The position numbers were made by a program, and so were the translations under genes. 64,000 bases of DNA from Burkholderiaceae bacterium (GTDB lineage Bacteria > Pseudomonadota > Gammaproteobacteria > Burkholderiales > Burkholderiaceae_C), in NCBI GenBank assembly GCA_004323695.1, contig SCRU01000150.1, positions 62,001 to 126,000 on the forward strand. The letters are read 5' to 3'. The notes beneath the pieces are model-generated. The model saw nothing but the letters and a program-made list of their open reading frames with translations, ran no database searches and was not told the DNA's origin. This document shows, one piece after another, positions 53,616 through 63,782 of the stretch (position 1 is its first letter; every line of letters starts with the position of its first letter).

Positions 53616-54466
53616 GGCGATGACCAGGAGATCAGCATCATGGCCAATGGCAAGGTCGGCAGCAAGGCATCGACACGGTCCAGCACGCCGCCATGCCCCG
53701 GGAGCAGCCCGCTGCTGTCCTTGACTCCGGCGCTTCGCTTGATGAGCGACTCCACCAGATCGCCGACCACACTCATCGCCGCCATGAACAGCACGGCGAG
53801 CAGCAGCAGCCACCAGCCCCGATCGGCCAGCCGGCTGAAGAAGCTGGCCACCGGGGTTTGCCACGCCGCGTCGGCCCAGACCCAGAGGACGGCCAGCAAG
53901 ATCACACCGGCCATGCCGCCCCAGACCCCTTCCCAGCTCTTGCCCGGACTGATGGCAGGGGCCAGCTTGCCCCTGGTGAAGCGGGTGCCGAAGGCCCGTC
54001 CGGCGAAATACGCGAAGACGTCGGCCACCCAGACCAACAACAGGATGGACAACAGAAAGTTGATGCCGATCACGCGGGCCTGGGCCATGGCGAGCCAGGC
54101 GAGCCACACGGCAGCCAGACCGCCAACCAGCCGGACGGGCCTGGGAACGCGCGGCCAGCCCGCGACGCCGGCACGCAGCAGCCAGGCTCCCAGCAGCACC
54201 CACGCCAGGCCGACGCAACGCCACAGCCAGGGCAGCGTCATCGACAGCAGGCCCAGCGCCCAGGCGCCCACGCACAGCAGCACGCACACCAGACCCAGCA
54301 GCAAGGCTGCAACAGATCCACAACCATTCAGGCGCCCCCATTCCCACGCCCCGGCCGCCGTCAGCACCAGCGTGATCGCGCAGAACGGCCGCGGTGAAGG
54401 ATAGAACAGGGCTGGCAACAGGATGGCCAGCAGAATCAGGGCGGTGATGATGCGCTGCCTCAGCAT
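53612..54466 (-). CDS. cdsA: Phosphatidate cytidylyltransferase
   Basis: 284 residues, about eight membrane segments. It makes CDP-diacylglycerol, the precursor of all phospholipids. The C-terminal signature GDLVESLIKRSAGVKDSSG...GHGGVLDRVDALLP and PAISPGKSWEGVWGG are present. It lies 9 bp after uppS. Confidence 0.95.
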   Translation of the reverse strand: MLRQRIITALILLAILLPALFYPSPRPFCAITLVLTAAGAWEWGRLNGCGSVAALLLGLVCVLLCVGAWALGLLSMTLPWLWRCVGLAWVLLGAWLLRAGVAGWPRVPRPVRLVGGLAAVWLAWLAMAQARVIGINFLLSILLLVWVADVFAYFAGRAFGTRFTRGKLAPAISPGKSWEGVWGGMAGVILLAVLWVWADAAWQTPVASFFSRLADRGWWLLLLAVLFMAAMSVVGDLVESLIKRSAGVKDSSGLLPGHGGVLDRVDALLPTLPLAMMLISWSSP

Positions 54467-54475
54467 GGCGCGCCT

Positions 54476-55198
54476 TCAGGCCGCCTTCTGCGCATTCGCC
54501 ATGCCGGCGACTTGTGCGGAGGTCTTGCCGAAACGGCGCTCGCGCCGGTTGAACGCGGCAATCGCGGCATCCAGTTCGGCCTCGTCGAATTCGGGCCACA
54601 GGCCGTCACTGAAATACAGCTCGGAGTAGGCCGCCTGCCACAGCAGGAAGTTGCTGATACGCTGCTCGCCCCCGGTACGAATCAGCAAATCCGGATCAGG
54701 CACATGGGCCAGCGCCATCGCGCGGTCCAGGCTGGCCTCGGTCACGGCTTGACCCTGGGCGGCAAGACGGGCTGCCGCCTGGGCAATGTCCCAGCGCCCC
54801 CCATAGTTGAAGCAGACGTTGAGCACCAGCCGCGTGTTCTGCGCGGTCACCGCCTCGGCCTGGGCCAGACCGGCACGCACCTTCTCGCTCAGGCCGGCGC
54901 GCTCACCCACGAAATGCAGTTGCACGCCTTCGGTCTTGAGTTTGGGCACTTCCCGGCTCAAGGCGATCGCCAGCAACTCCATCAGACCTGACACTTCCTC
55001 GGCCGGCCGGTTCCAGTTTTCGGACGAGAACGCGAATACCGTCAGCACCGCGACACCGCGCGCGACGCATGCCCGCACGCACCGGTTCAATGCGTCGACG
55101 CCCTGCTTGTGTCCCGCCACGCGAGGCAGGTGACGGCGCGTGGCCCAGCGGCCGTTCCCGTCCATCACGATGGCGATGTGGTGCGGAATCTGGCTCAT
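54476..55198 (-). CDS. uppS: Undecaprenyl diphosphate synthase
   Basis: 240 residues. It builds the C55 lipid carrier for peptidoglycan and O-antigen from isopentenyl diphosphate. Conserved features are IAIVMDGNGRWATRRHLPR with the catalytic Asp, GHKQGVDALNRCV, FAFSSENWNRPAEEV and DLLIRTGGEQRISNFLLWQ. It follows frr by 27 bp. Confidence 0.97.
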   Translation of the reverse strand: MSQIPHHIAIVMDGNGRWATRRHLPRVAGHKQGVDALNRCVRACVARGVAVLTVFAFSSENWNRPAEEVSGLMELLAIALSREVPKLKTEGVQLHFVGERAGLSEKVRAGLAQAEAVTAQNTRLVLNVCFNYGGRWDIAQAAARLAAQGQAVTEASLDRAMALAHVPDPDLLIRTGGEQRISNFLLWQAAYSELYFSDGLWPEFDEAELDAAIAAFNRRERRFGKTSAQVAGMANAQKAA

Positions 55199-55225
55199 GG
55201 TACGGCGCTGAATCGGTAGCGGAAG

Positions 55226-55786
55226 CTATACCGCCATGATGTCCTGTTCTTTTGCCGCGACCAAGCGGTCGATCTCGGCCACGTGCCGATCGGTGACCTT
55301 CTGGATCTCCGCCTCGGCGCGCTTTTGATCGTCTTCGGAGACCAGTTTGTCCTTCACCAGCTTCTTGATCGCTTCATTGCCGTCCCGACGCAGGTTGCGC
55401 ACCGCAATCTTGGCACCTTCGCCCTCGTTGCGGACCAGCTTGGTGAGCTCCTTGCGGCGCTCTTCGCTCATGAGCGGCATCGGCACCCGGATCAGGTCCC
55501 CCATGGAAGAGGGATTGAGCCCCAGGTCGCTCTCGCGAATCGCCTTCTCGATCTTGGCGCCCATACCCTTTTCCCAGGGCTGGATGCTGATGGTCCGCGC
55601 ATCCAGCAACGACACGTTGGCGACCTGGTTGATGGACATCAGGGTGCCGTAATAGTCGATCTGCAGCGAGTCCAGCAGGGCCGGATTGGCGCGTCCCGTC
55701 CGGATCTTGGAGAGGTTGCTCGTGAATGCGCCGATGGACTGATCCATCTTCGTTTCCGTTGTTTTCCTGATGTCGGCAATGCTCAT
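55226..55786 (-). CDS. frr: Ribosome recycling factor
   Basis: 186 residues, standard length. With EF-G it splits post-termination ribosomes. It begins [25 protein letters not shown], has [13 protein letters not shown], and ends with [23 protein letters not shown]. It follows pyrH by 9 bp. Confidence 0.98.
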   Translation of the reverse strand: MSIADIRKTTETKMDQSIGAFTSNLSKIRTGRANPALLDSLQIDYYGTLMSINQVANVSLLDARTISIQPWEKGMGAKIEKAIRESDLGLNPSSMGDLIRVPMPLMSEERRKELTKLVRNEGEGAKIAVRNLRRDGNEAIKKLVKDKLVSEDDQKRAEAEIQKVTDRHVAEIDRLVAAKEQDIMAV

Positions 55787-55795
55787 GTTGATTCC

Positions 55796-56518
55796 TCAGA
55801 CGTACACCAGCGTGCCCTCGTCTTCGCCCATCACCACCCGCCGGAGCGCGCCGTGCTTGAAGATCGAGAACACCTTGATCGGCAGTTTCTGGTCGCGGCA
55901 CAGCGCAAACGCCGTGGCATCCAGGATGCCCAGATTTTTCGCAATGGCCTCATCGAACGATATCTTGCTGTAGCGGGTGGCAGCCGGATCCTTTTTCGGA
56001 TCGGCCGTGTAGACCCCGTCCACCTTGGTGGCCTTGAGCACCAGCTCTGCGCCAATTTCGGCGCCGCGCAGCGCAGCGGCCGTGTCGGTGGTAAAGAACG
56101 GGTTGCCCGTGCCGGCCGCGAAAATCACCACTTTGCCTTCTTCCAGGTACTGCAAGGCCTTGGGGCGCACATAGGGCTCGACCACCTGTTCGATCGCAAT
56201 CGCGGACATGACACGCGCGGTCAAACCGGCCTTGTTCATGGTATCGGCCAGCGCCAGCGCGTTCATCACCGTCGCCAGCATGCCCATGTAGTCGGCCGTG
56301 GCCCGGTCCATGCCGACCGAACCACCGGCCACGCCGCGGAAAATATTGCCGCCACCGATCACGACCGCCACCTCGACCCCCAGGCGCGTCACCTCGGCGA
56401 TCTCCTCCACCATGCGCACGATCGTGGCGCGGTTGATGCCAAACGGGTCATCCCCCATCAAGGCCTCGCCGGACAGCTTCAACAAGATCCGCTTGTGGGC
56501 TGGTTTGGCGTCGGGCAT
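55796..56518 (-). CDS. pyrH: Uridylate kinase
   Basis: 240 residues, amino acid kinase fold. It phosphorylates UMP to UDP. Motifs are [48 protein letters not shown] and [19 protein letters not shown]. It lies between tsf and frr; a 90-bp gap separates it from tsf. Confidence 0.97.
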   Translation of the reverse strand: MPDAKPAHKRILLKLSGEALMGDDPFGINRATIVRMVEEIAEVTRLGVEVAVVIGGGNIFRGVAGGSVGMDRATADYMGMLATVMNALALADTMNKAGLTARVMSAIAIEQVVEPYVRPKALQYLEEGKVVIFAAGTGNPFFTTDTAAALRGAEIGAELVLKATKVDGVYTADPKKDPAATRYSKISFDEAIAKNLGILDATAFALCRDQKLPIKVFSIFKHGALRRVVMGEDEGTLVYV

Positions 56519-56608
56519 GAGAGAGCTCCTGGAATTGATGCGAGTGTAGTCGGGTAAAAAGCACCGGCTCCGTGTCCGGCCAGTATCAGACCGCCAGCTT
56601 AAAGAACG

Positions 56609-57532
56609 TCATGCGCCCTGCTTGGCGGCGGCAACCTGCGCCGCCACCTCCGCGGCAAAGTCATCCACCTTCTTCTCGATACCTTCGCCGACCACGTACA
56701 GCGTGAACGATTTGATCGTAGTACCGCGCTCTTTCAGCATCTGCTCGACCGACTGCTTGTCGTTCTTCACGAACGCCTGGTTGTACAGCGAAACCTCCTT
56801 GAGGAACTTCTGCACGCCACCCTCGATCCGCTTGGCAACGATCTCCGGCGATTGCACGGGCTTGCCGGCGGCGGTCGCTGTGGCGGCATCTTCGGCCGCT
56901 TTCGCGGCCGCCACCGAACGCTCCTTCGCCACCAGGTCGGCGGGCACGTCGGCGCTGGACAGGGCCACCGGCTTCATGGCCGCCACATGCATGGCGACAT
57001 CCTTGGCAGCGGCGTCATCGCCCTCGAATTCCACCACCACGCCGATGCGCGTTCCGTGCACATAGGAAGCCAGTTTGGCGCCCGAGGCAAAGCGCTTGAA
57101 GCGGCGAAAGCTCATGTTCTCGCCGATCTTGCCGATCAAGCCCTTGCGCACATCCTCCAGCGTCGGGCCAAAGCCGTCCTGGCTGTAGGCCAGCGCACCC
57201 AATGCCGCGAGGTCTGCCGGGTTCTGTTTGGCGATCAACTCGACCGCGGCCTTGCACAGCGCCAGAAAGCTGTCGTTCTTGGTCACGAAGTCGGTCTCGC
57301 AATTGACTTCCAGCAAGGCGCCCGTGCTGCCCTCAATGAAGCTCGCGACCACGCCCTCTGCCGTAATGCGGGCCGCGGCCTTGCCGGCCTTGTTGCCGAG
57401 CTTGACGCGCAGCAACTCCTCGGCCTTTTCCATATTGCCGTCGGCCTCGGTCAACGCCTTCTTGCACTCCATCATCGGGGCATCGGTCTTGCCGCGCAGT
57501 TCAGCCACCATGCTTGCGGTAATTGCAACCAT
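56609..57532 (-). CDS. tsf: Translation elongation factor Ts
   Basis: 307 residues from the ATG at 57532 ([20 protein letters not shown]). It exchanges GDP for GTP on EF-Tu. The signature [23 protein letters not shown] and [15 protein letters not shown] with the conserved Thr-Asp-Phe-Val are present. It follows rpsB across a strong hairpin (57569-57592), which probably lowers its expression relative to S2. Confidence 0.97.
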   Translation of the reverse strand: MVAITASMVAELRGKTDAPMMECKKALTEADGNMEKAEELLRVKLGNKAGKAAARITAEGVVASFIEGSTGALLEVNCETDFVTKNDSFLALCKAAVELIAKQNPADLAALGALAYSQDGFGPTLEDVRKGLIGKIGENMSFRRFKRFASGAKLASYVHGTRIGVVVEFEGDDAAAKDVAMHVAAMKPVALSSADVPADLVAKERSVAAAKAAEDAATATAAGKPVQSPEIVAKRIEGGVQKFLKEVSLYNQAFVKNDKQSVEQMLKERGTTIKSFTLYVVGEGIEKKVDDFAAEVAAQVAAAKQGA

Positions 57533-57568
57533 TTCACACTCCATCCATTCAGTTCAATCGGGGAAATC

Positions 57569-57592
57569 AAAAAAAGGGGGCCATCAGCCCCC
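57569..57592 (-). terminator. Intrinsic terminator/attenuator between rpsB and tsf
   Basis: Minus strand: GGGGGC-TGATG-GCCCCC followed by TTTTTTT. It lies 34 bp after the rpsB stop and 37 bp before the tsf ATG, so it should end part of the rpsB transcripts. Confidence 0.85.
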
Positions 57593-57625
57593 AGTTTTCC
57601 GCGTCCATTCGCGCGTGGGGGCGCC

Positions 57626-58378
57626 TCAGGCAGCCGTTTCGTTCACTTCCACAAACTCGTCGCCGCTTTCGGCCGAAACCGTCTTCACCAGGTCGGTCAT
57701 GGCGTTGGCACGACCTTCCAGAATGGCGTCCGCGATACCGCGGGCATACAGCTGGACCGCCTTGGAGGAGTCGTCGTTGCCGGGGATCACGTAATCGATG
57801 CCCACGGGCGAGTGGTTCGAGTCCACCACGCCCACCAGCGGAATGCCGAGCTTCCTGGCTTCGGCGATGGCAATCTTGTGGTAGCCGACGTCGATCACGA
57901 AGATCGCGTCCGGCAGCGCCGTCATGTTCTGGATGCCGCCGATGTCTTTTTCGAGCTTTTCCATCTCGCGCGCAAACATGAGCTGCTCTTTCTTGCTCAT
58001 GGCGTCCAGCCCCGCTTCCTGCTGGGCCTTCATGTCCTTCAGCCGCTTGATGGACGTCTTGACGGTCTTGAAATTCGTCAGCATGCCGCCCAGCCAGCGC
58101 TGGTCCACATAGGGCACGCCGGCGCGCTGCGCCTCGGCGGCCACGATCTCGCGGGCCTGGCGCTTGGTGCCGACCATCAGGATGGTGCCGCGATTCGCGG
58201 ACAGCTGGCGCACGAACTTGGCCGCCTCCTCGAACATCGGCAGCGATTTTTCGAGGTTGATGATGTGGATTTTGTTGCGATGGCCGAAGATATACGGGGC
58301 CATCTTCGGGTTCCAGAAGCGCGTCTGGTGGCCGAAATGGACACCCGCTTCCAGCATTTCACGCATGGTGACGGACAT
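57626..58378 (-). CDS. rpsB: 30S ribosomal protein S2
   Basis: 250 residues from the ATG at 58378 ([20 protein letters not shown]). Conserved stretches include [56 protein letters not shown] and [16 protein letters not shown]. It is the first gene of the rpsB-tsf-pyrH-frr run; a 221-bp gap separates it from the divergent amidase gene and must hold its promoter, though no clear boxes were identified. Confidence 0.98.
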   Translation of the reverse strand: MSVTMREMLEAGVHFGHQTRFWNPKMAPYIFGHRNKIHIINLEKSLPMFEEAAKFVRQLSANRGTILMVGTKRQAREIVAAEAQRAGVPYVDQRWLGGMLTNFKTVKTSIKRLKDMKAQQEAGLDAMSKKEQLMFAREMEKLEKDIGGIQNMTALPDAIFVIDVGYHKIAIAEARKLGIPLVGVVDSNHSPVGIDYVIPGNDDSSKAVQLYARGIADAILEGRANAMTDLVKTVSAESGDEFVEVNETAA

Positions 58379-58599
58379 AATGAACTCCAAAAGGTTAAGT
58401 CTAAAATCCAGCCCGTCATTGCAATGCAGCCATCCTGCGGAATGACTGGCGAGTCACAATGTCCTTTGCCGGGCATGCGCTTTGTGCGAATACGCGGCAA
58501 ACACCTTTATCGAACTGGTTTGCGATTTACTCCGCCAGACAGACCACCAGGCCGCCCGACAAAGCCTTAGGATTCTAGCACAGGCTCCCTCTATACATC

Positions 58600-59982
58600 A
58601 TGCTCGAAGACCTCCACGCCACCCGTCAGCGCATCGCCTCCGGCCAGGGCAGCGCCGCCCTGGAGATGGACCGGTGTATCGTCGCGGCCCGATCGCCCGC
58701 ATGCGGTCATGTTTTCCTCAAAACCATGTTCGATGAAGCCCGCGTGGCGGCAGGCGACGCGGCCAACGCGCAGCGACCGCTGGCCGGCCTCGCGGTTTCG
58801 GTGAAAGACCTTTTTGACCTCGCGGGGCAAACCACGGCCGCCGGGTCCAGGGCGCTGGCCGATGCGCCCCCGGCGCTTGCCGACTGTCCGGCCGTGGCCC
58901 GACTGAAGGCGGCCGGCGGGGTGGTGATGGCCCGCGCCAACATGGTCGAGTTCGCGTTTTCCGGGGTCGGCACCAACCCGCATTTCGGCACGCCCGTCGC
59001 GCGGGACGGACGCTACAACCAGCCGGCCGGCGGCGGGGCCGGGCCGGCGCGCATTCCGGGTGGTTCGTCGTCGGGCACCGCGGTATCTGTCGCGACCGGG
59101 GCCGCCTTCATCGGCCTGGGGTCCGACACGGGCGGCTCGATCCGCATTCCGGCGGCGCTGAACGGCATCGTCGGCTTCAAGAACACCGCGCGGCTGGTTC
59201 CCACCGAAAGCGCCCTGCCCCTGTCCACCACGCTGGACACCGCCTGCGCCATGACGCGCTCGGTGCGCGACGCGATGGTCGCGCACGAGATACTGGCGGC
59301 GCGGCGCGTCGTGCGCAGCAACGCCCCGCTGTCGAGCTACCGGCTGGCGGTGGCGACCACCGGCATGCTCGATGCGCTCGACGCCACCGTGGCGCGCGCC
59401 TTTGCGCGCACGCTGAAGGCGCTGCGCGCGGCCGGGGCCCGCATCGAGGAAATTCCGCTGGCCGCCATCCAGGAGCTTGGCGCGATCCAGTCCACGGGCG
59501 GCTTCTCTGCGGCGGAAAGCTATCGCTGGCATCGCCCCCTGCTGGAGCGCCACGCGGGCGAATACGACCCCCGCGTGCTGACGCGTATCCAGCGCGGTGC
59601 CAGCATGAAGGCGCATGAATACCTCGACCTGATAGCGGCCAGGTGCCGCTGGATCGCCGACGTGGAGGCGGCGCTGACGGGGTTTGATGCCGTGCTCTCG
59701 CCCACCGTCCCGATCGTCGCGCCGCCGATCGACGACGTAGCCCCGGCGCAAGGCCTGGACGCCGCGCTGGATGCGACACGCGACGCCGAGTTCTTTCGCG
59801 TCAACGCGCTCTTGCTGCGCAATACCAGCGTGGTCAACATGCTGGACGGCTGCGCCATCTCGATTCCATGCCACGCGCCGGATGAATTGCCCGCGGGCCT
59901 GATGCTGTGGCACGGTGCGCTGCGCGACGATGCCGTGCTGAACATTGCACTGCAGGCCGAGCACGCGCTTTCATATCAATAG
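58600..59982 (+). CDS. Amidase (amidase signature family)
   Basis: 460 residues. The Ser-cisSer-Lys triad is visible: Lys69 in GLAVSVKDLFDLAG, the serine cluster in RIPGGSSSGTAVSVATG (151-167) and the nucleophile Ser180 in GLGSDTGGSIRIPAAL. The family hydrolyses amide bonds of many substrates; with no GatB or GatC nearby this is not the tRNA amidotransferase subunit. The substrate is unknown. Its stop codon TAG is contributed by a dispersed repeat (59971-60024). It is divergent from rpsB. Confidence 0.88.
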   Translation: MLEDLHATRQRIASGQGSAALEMDRCIVAARSPACGHVFLKTMFDEARVAAGDAANAQRPLAGLAVSVKDLFDLAGQTTAAGSRALADAPPALADCPAVARLKAAGGVVMARANMVEFAFSGVGTNPHFGTPVARDGRYNQPAGGGAGPARIPGGSSSGTAVSVATGAAFIGLGSDTGGSIRIPAALNGIVGFKNTARLVPTESALPLSTTLDTACAMTRSVRDAMVAHEILAARRVVRSNAPLSSYRLAVATTGMLDALDATVARAFARTLKALRAAGARIEEIPLAAIQELGAIQSTGGFSAAESYRWHRPLLERHAGEYDPRVLTRIQRGASMKAHEYLDLIAARCRWIADVEAALTGFDAVLSPTVPIVAPPIDDVAPAQGLDAALDATRDAEFFRVNALLLRNTSVVNMLDGCAISIPCHAPDELPAGLMLWHGALRDDAVLNIALQAEHALSYQ

Positions 59983-60024
59983 CTGACACTCCCCGTCCCT
60001 GCTGGACCAGAGGCACTTTTCATG
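59971..60024 (+). repeat. Dispersed ~50-bp repeat at the amidase stop codon
   Basis: ATCAATAGCTGACACTCC, then ACCAGAGGCACTTTTCATG, blocks 27 nt apart. The TAG of its ATAGC block is the amidase stop. It shares 17 identical bases (AGAGGCACTTTTCATGC) with the copy at 61991-62051. Confidence 0.7.
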
Positions 60025-60160
60025 CCTGAAATCATGGGCCAACGGGGTTTCGGGCTGTGCCGCCATAGCAGGACGCCGGTTCGCCTCCAGCGCCGGCCAG
60101 TCGGATATCCTCGGCATCTGACATGCGCGCCGCGGGCCGCTCCTTCGACTGCTCCATTCC

Positions 60161-61414
60161 ATGAAAATCGCGATCATCGGCGCCGGCATCATCGGCGTCA
60201 CCACGGCTTATGAGCTGGCCGTGGACGGCCACGAGGTGACCGTGTTCGAGCGGCACGCCACCGCCGCCGAGGAAGCCAGCTTTGCCAATGCCGGCATGGT
60301 CGCGCCCGGCTGCGTCACGCCTTGGGCCGCGCCGGGCATGCCTGCCCAGGCCATGCTCTCGCTGCTGCGCCGTCAAGCCGCGATCCGGATCGGGCGGCCC
60401 TTCGGCGCTGCGGAACTGGGCTGGATGTGGAAGTGGCGGCGTGCCTGCAGGCAGGGCATCTACCTGGCGAACCGCGCGCGGCTGCAGCGCCTGGCTTTTT
60501 ACAGCGCCGAGCGGCTGCGCCAGCTCAACGCGGATCTGCCGCTGGAGTACGAGCGCAGCGAGGGCTGCCTGATGCTGCTGCGCACCGCCCGCGACCAGCA
60601 GCTGGCGCAGCCGGCGCTGCAGGTGATCCGCGATGCGGGCGTGGCCTTCAGGGAAATCGACGCGGTGGAGGCGCGCCGGATCGAGCCCGCGCTCAATGCC
60701 GACACCGCGCTGGCCGGCGCCATCCATTTGCCGCGCGACGAGGTGGGCAACTGCCGCCAGTTCGCCATGGGGCTCAAGACCGGGGCCGAGTTGCGCGGCG
60801 CCAACTTTCGCTTCAATACCGCCGTGGTCCGCATCAGCAGATCATCGCCTGCCTCTCTTTACATAGCGGGCGAAACCCAGCGCAGGCGCTTCGACGCACT
60901 GGTGCTGTGCGCCGGCGTGGCGTCGGCCTCTTTGCTCGCGCCGCTGGGGCTGACGATTCCCATCGCGCCCGTGTATGGGTATTCGATCAGCGCGCAGATT
61001 CGCGAGCCGCTCAACGCGCCATTCGGCGCCGTCCTGGACCAGCACTGCCAGGTCGCCATCACGCGCCTGGGCCAGCGCGTGCGCGTGGCCGGCGGGAACG
61101 AGATTGGCGGCGCGCCCGGACACAAGCGCGCCGCCTCGCTGCAGACCCTGTACAAGGTGCTGCACGACTGGTTTCCGGGCGCGGCGCAACTCTCGAATGG
61201 CGTGCAGGAGTGGAAGGGCGCGCGCCCCATGCTGCCGGACGGCCCGCCGGTGCTGGGGACCAGCGGGCTGCCGGGCCTGTGGCTCAACCTCGGGCATGGC
61301 GGCAGCGGCTGGGCGCTGAGTTGCGGCAGCGCGCGCGTGCTGGCCGATCTGATCGGCGGCCAGGCTCCGGCGATCGACCTTGAAGGGCTCGGAGTCGAAC
61401 GCCTGTCGCGCTGA
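60161..61414 (+). CDS. D-amino acid dehydrogenase-like FAD oxidoreductase
   Basis: 417 residues, DAO/DadA family. N-terminal FAD motif IAIIGAGIIGVTTAYELAVDGHEVTVFER, then NAGMVAPGCVTPWAAPGMP as in DadA small subunits, and the C-terminal GLWLNLGHGGSGWALSCGSARVLADLI. It probably oxidatively deaminates D-amino acids and passes electrons to the respiratory chain. An upstream 178-bp gap contains a repeat. Substrate not determined; other amine oxidases of the family are possible. Confidence 0.85.
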   Translation: MKIAIIGAGIIGVTTAYELAVDGHEVTVFERHATAAEEASFANAGMVAPGCVTPWAAPGMPAQAMLSLLRRQAAIRIGRPFGAAELGWMWKWRRACRQGIYLANRARLQRLAFYSAERLRQLNADLPLEYERSEGCLMLLRTARDQQLAQPALQVIRDAGVAFREIDAVEARRIEPALNADTALAGAIHLPRDEVGNCRQFAMGLKTGAELRGANFRFNTAVVRISRSSPASLYIAGETQRRRFDALVLCAGVASASLLAPLGLTIPIAPVYGYSISAQIREPLNAPFGAVLDQHCQVAITRLGQRVRVAGGNEIGGAPGHKRAASLQTLYKVLHDWFPGAAQLSNGVQEWKGARPMLPDGPPVLGTSGLPGLWLNLGHGGSGWALSCGSARVLADLIGGQAPAIDLEGLGVERLSR

Positions 61415-61474
61415 CGCGCTCCGGTCCTGGACTCGCTCGGGGCGGCCCGGCACCGCGTTGGGCACAATCGGGAC

Positions 61475-62974
61475 ATGCTCCGCATCACCCCCGATCGCGC
61501 GTACCCGCTGTTTGACATTGCCGCGACGCGGCGCCTCGAACAGGCGGCCGCGGCCCAGTTGCCGCCGCACGCGCTGATGCAGCGCGCCGGGCTCGCCACC
61601 GCCAAACTGGCACTGGCACTGGCACCGCACGCGCGCAGCATCTGGATCGCCTGCGGTCCCGGCAACAACGGCGGCGACGGGCTGGAGGCCGCCATGCACC
61701 TGCAGCGCTGGGGCAAGCAGACGGTGGTCACCTGGCTCGGTGACGAGGCCATCGCGCCGGCCGACAGCCTGGCCGCACTGGCGCGAGCCACGCAGGCGGG
61801 CGTACGCTTCGCTCCGGAACCACCCACCGACCTCGCACCGCAGGACTTGTGCATCGACGCCCTGCTCGGCATCGGCGCCAGCCGCGCGCCGCAAGGACGC
61901 ATGGCCCGGTGGATCGATGCACTGGGCCGCAGCGCCGCGACGGTGCTGGCCGTGGATGTGCCGTCCGGCCTGAATCCCGACACAGGTGTCATGACTACAA
62001 CTAACGTAGCTGACTCTGTAGATTCCATAAGGGCTAGAGGCACTTTTCATGCTCAATATACGCTCTGCCTGCTGACCCTCAAGCCCGGCCTGTTCACCGC
62101 GCACGGACGCGACGCCGCAGGCCATGTCTGGTTCGACGACCTGGGCGTGGACAGCGCGGGTGAAACGCCTGCCGCCATGTTGTCCGCCCCGCCTGCACCC
62201 GAAGTGCGTTTTCACGCCACGCACAAGGGCAGCTATGGCGATGTGGCGGTGATCGGCGGCGCACCTGGCATGACGGGCGCCGCGCTGCTGGCCGGCACCG
62301 CCGCGCTGCATGGCGGCGCGGGCCGCGTGTTCGTGGCGCTGCTCGACGCGGCCGCGCCGTCGGTGGACATGCGGCAGCCGGAACTGATGCTGCGCTCCGC
62401 CGCATCGCTAGACCTGAAATCCATGGTGGTGGTCTGCGGCTGCGGCGGCGGGGACGCGGTTCGGCACGAGCTTGCCAGGGTCATTTCGACCGCGGCCCAT
62501 GCCGTGCTGGATGCCGACGCCCTCAATGCAATAGCAACCGACACGCAGTTGCAAACCCCGCTGCGCGCGCGCGCGGCGCGCGATGGCGCGCGGGCAACGA
62601 TGGTGCTGACGCCGCACCCGCTGGAAGCCGCGCGGCTGCTCGGCACCAGCGCAGCCCAGGTGCAGGCCGACCGTCTGGGCGCTGCGCGGCAACTGGTGGA
62701 ACGCTTCGGCTGCGTGGTCGTGCTCAAGGGTTCGGGCACGGTGATTGGCGCCCCCAGGCAGATCACGGCCATCAACCCGACGGGCAACGCGCGGCTCGCT
62801 ACGGCGGGCACCGGCGATGTGCTGGCCGGCATGATTGGTGCGCGGATGGCGGGGGGCCAGTCGGCGTTTGCGGCCGCGTGCGAAGCTGTGTACCTGCACG
62901 GACTGGCGGCCGACCGGTGGCCCGGGGACCGCGCCCTGACGGCCGGGGAACTTGCCATCAAGGCGAACCGGTAA
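61475..62974 (+). CDS. nnr: Bifunctional NAD(P)HX epimerase/ADP-dependent dehydratase
   Basis: 499 residues. The N-terminal half is the epimerase (YjeF_N: ACGPGNNGGDGLEAAMHLQRWG, LCIDALLGIGASRAP), the C-terminal half the ADP-dependent dehydratase (ribokinase-like: HKGSYGDVAVIGGAPGMTGAALLAGTAAL, TPHPLEAARLLG, ATAGTGDVLAGMIGARMAGG). It repairs hydrated NADH and NADPH. Relative to the family, the segment between GLNPDTG and YTLCLLTLKPGLF is longer and is formed by the repeat at 61991-62051. Confidence 0.94.
   Translation: MLRITPDRAYPLFDIAATRRLEQAAAAQLPPHALMQRAGLATAKLALALAPHARSIWIACGPGNNGGDGLEAAMHLQRWGKQTVVTWLGDEAIAPADSLAALARATQAGVRFAPEPPTDLAPQDLCIDALLGIGASRAPQGRMARWIDALGRSAATVLAVDVPSGLNPDTGVMTTTNVADSVDSIRARGTFHAQYTLCLLTLKPGLFTAHGRDAAGHVWFDDLGVDSAGETPAAMLSAPPAPEVRFHATHKGSYGDVAVIGGAPGMTGAALLAGTAALHGGAGRVFVALLDAAAPSVDMRQPELMLRSAASLDLKSMVVVCGCGGGDAVRHELARVISTAAHAVLDADALNAIATDTQLQTPLRARAARDGARATMVLTPHPLEAARLLGTSAAQVQADRLGAARQLVERFGCVVVLKGSGTVIGAPRQITAINPTGNARLATAGTGDVLAGMIGARMAGGQSAFAAACEAVYLHGLAADRWPGDRALTAGELAIKANR
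61991..62051 (+). repeat. Dispersed ~50-bp repeat, copy inside nnr
   Basis: ACGTAGCTGACTCTG, then CATAAGGGCTAGAGGCACTT, with blocks 27 nt apart. It is sense to the gene and translated as NVADSVDSIRARGTFHAQ, in a linker between the epimerase core and the start of the dehydratase half. Confidence 0.75.
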
Positions 62975-62978
62975 CTGG

Positions 62979-63734
62979 TCAGCCGCGCCCGGCAAACGGC
63001 ATCTTGGTGGCCATCACGGTGTGGAACATCACGTTCGCCGTCAGGGGCAGGCTGGCCATGTAGACCACCGACTGCCCGACGATGTTCACGTCCATCAAGG
63101 GCTCGACTGCGATCTCGCCATTCGCCTGCAGGATGCCGCTGGCCATGCGCTCGGCCATCTCGGTGGCGGCGTTGCCAATGTCGATCTGGCCCACCGCGAT
63201 GTCGTACTTGCGGCCATCGAGCGACGCGGCCTTGGTCAAGCCTGACACGCCGTGCTTGGTGGCCGTGTAGGCAATCGAATTCGGCCGCGGCGTGGTGGCC
63301 GAAATCGAACCGTTGTTGATGATGCGCCCGCCGCGGGGCGACTGCGCCTTCATGGTGCGAAAGGCGGCCTGGATGCACAGGAACATGCCCGTGAGATTGA
63401 TATCCACCACGCTCTGCCACTGCGCCAGCGTCAGGTCTTCCAGTGGCACGGGTGGCGCACCCACGCCGGCGTTGTTGAACAGCACGTCCACCCGGCCAAA
63501 CGCCGTGATGGCAGCGTCGAACAGCGCCTGCACCGACGCGGGGTTCGCCACGTCGGTCGATACGGCCAGGGCACGCGCGCCCGCGCCGGACTCGGCAATT
63601 AGCTGCTCCAGCGGTGCGATGCGGCGCCCCGCCAGCGCAACGCGATAGCCATCCTGCAGCAGCGACAGCGCCGCGGCCTTGCCGATACCGGTGCCGGCGC
63701 CGGTCACGATGGCGACTTTGTCATGCGTCTTCAT
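62979..63734 (-). CDS. Short-chain dehydrogenase/reductase
   Basis: 251 residues, classical SDR. Cofactor motif [27 protein letters not shown], and the Ser-Tyr-Lys triad in [23 protein letters not shown]. Substrate unknown; NAD(H) or NADP(H) use cannot be settled by eye ([11 protein letters not shown] after beta 2 suggests NADP). It ends 4 bp from the convergent nnr gene. Confidence 0.9.
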   Translation of the reverse strand: MKTHDKVAIVTGAGTGIGKAAALSLLQDGYRVALAGRRIAPLEQLIAESGAGARALAVSTDVANPASVQALFDAAITAFGRVDVLFNNAGVGAPPVPLEDLTLAQWQSVVDINLTGMFLCIQAAFRTMKAQSPRGGRIINNGSISATTPRPNSIAYTATKHGVSGLTKAASLDGRKYDIAVGQIDIGNAATEMAERMASGILQANGEIAVEPLMDVNIVGQSVVYMASLPLTANVMFHTVMATKMPFAGRG

Positions 63735-63782
63735 CTCGAAAACCCTCCTGCAGATGGGAAGCTGTGATGACGTGCGGGCCGG

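Noticed and set aside
56535-56600. Weak CCGG hairpin followed by CTTTTT between tsf and pyrH
   Set aside because: The stem is only about 4 bp; not convincing as a terminator.
60022-60213. Small open frame of 63 codons before the D-amino-acid-dehydrogenase-like gene
   Set aside because: Its ATG comes from a repeat, there is no ribosome site and it overlaps the start of the next gene in another frame.
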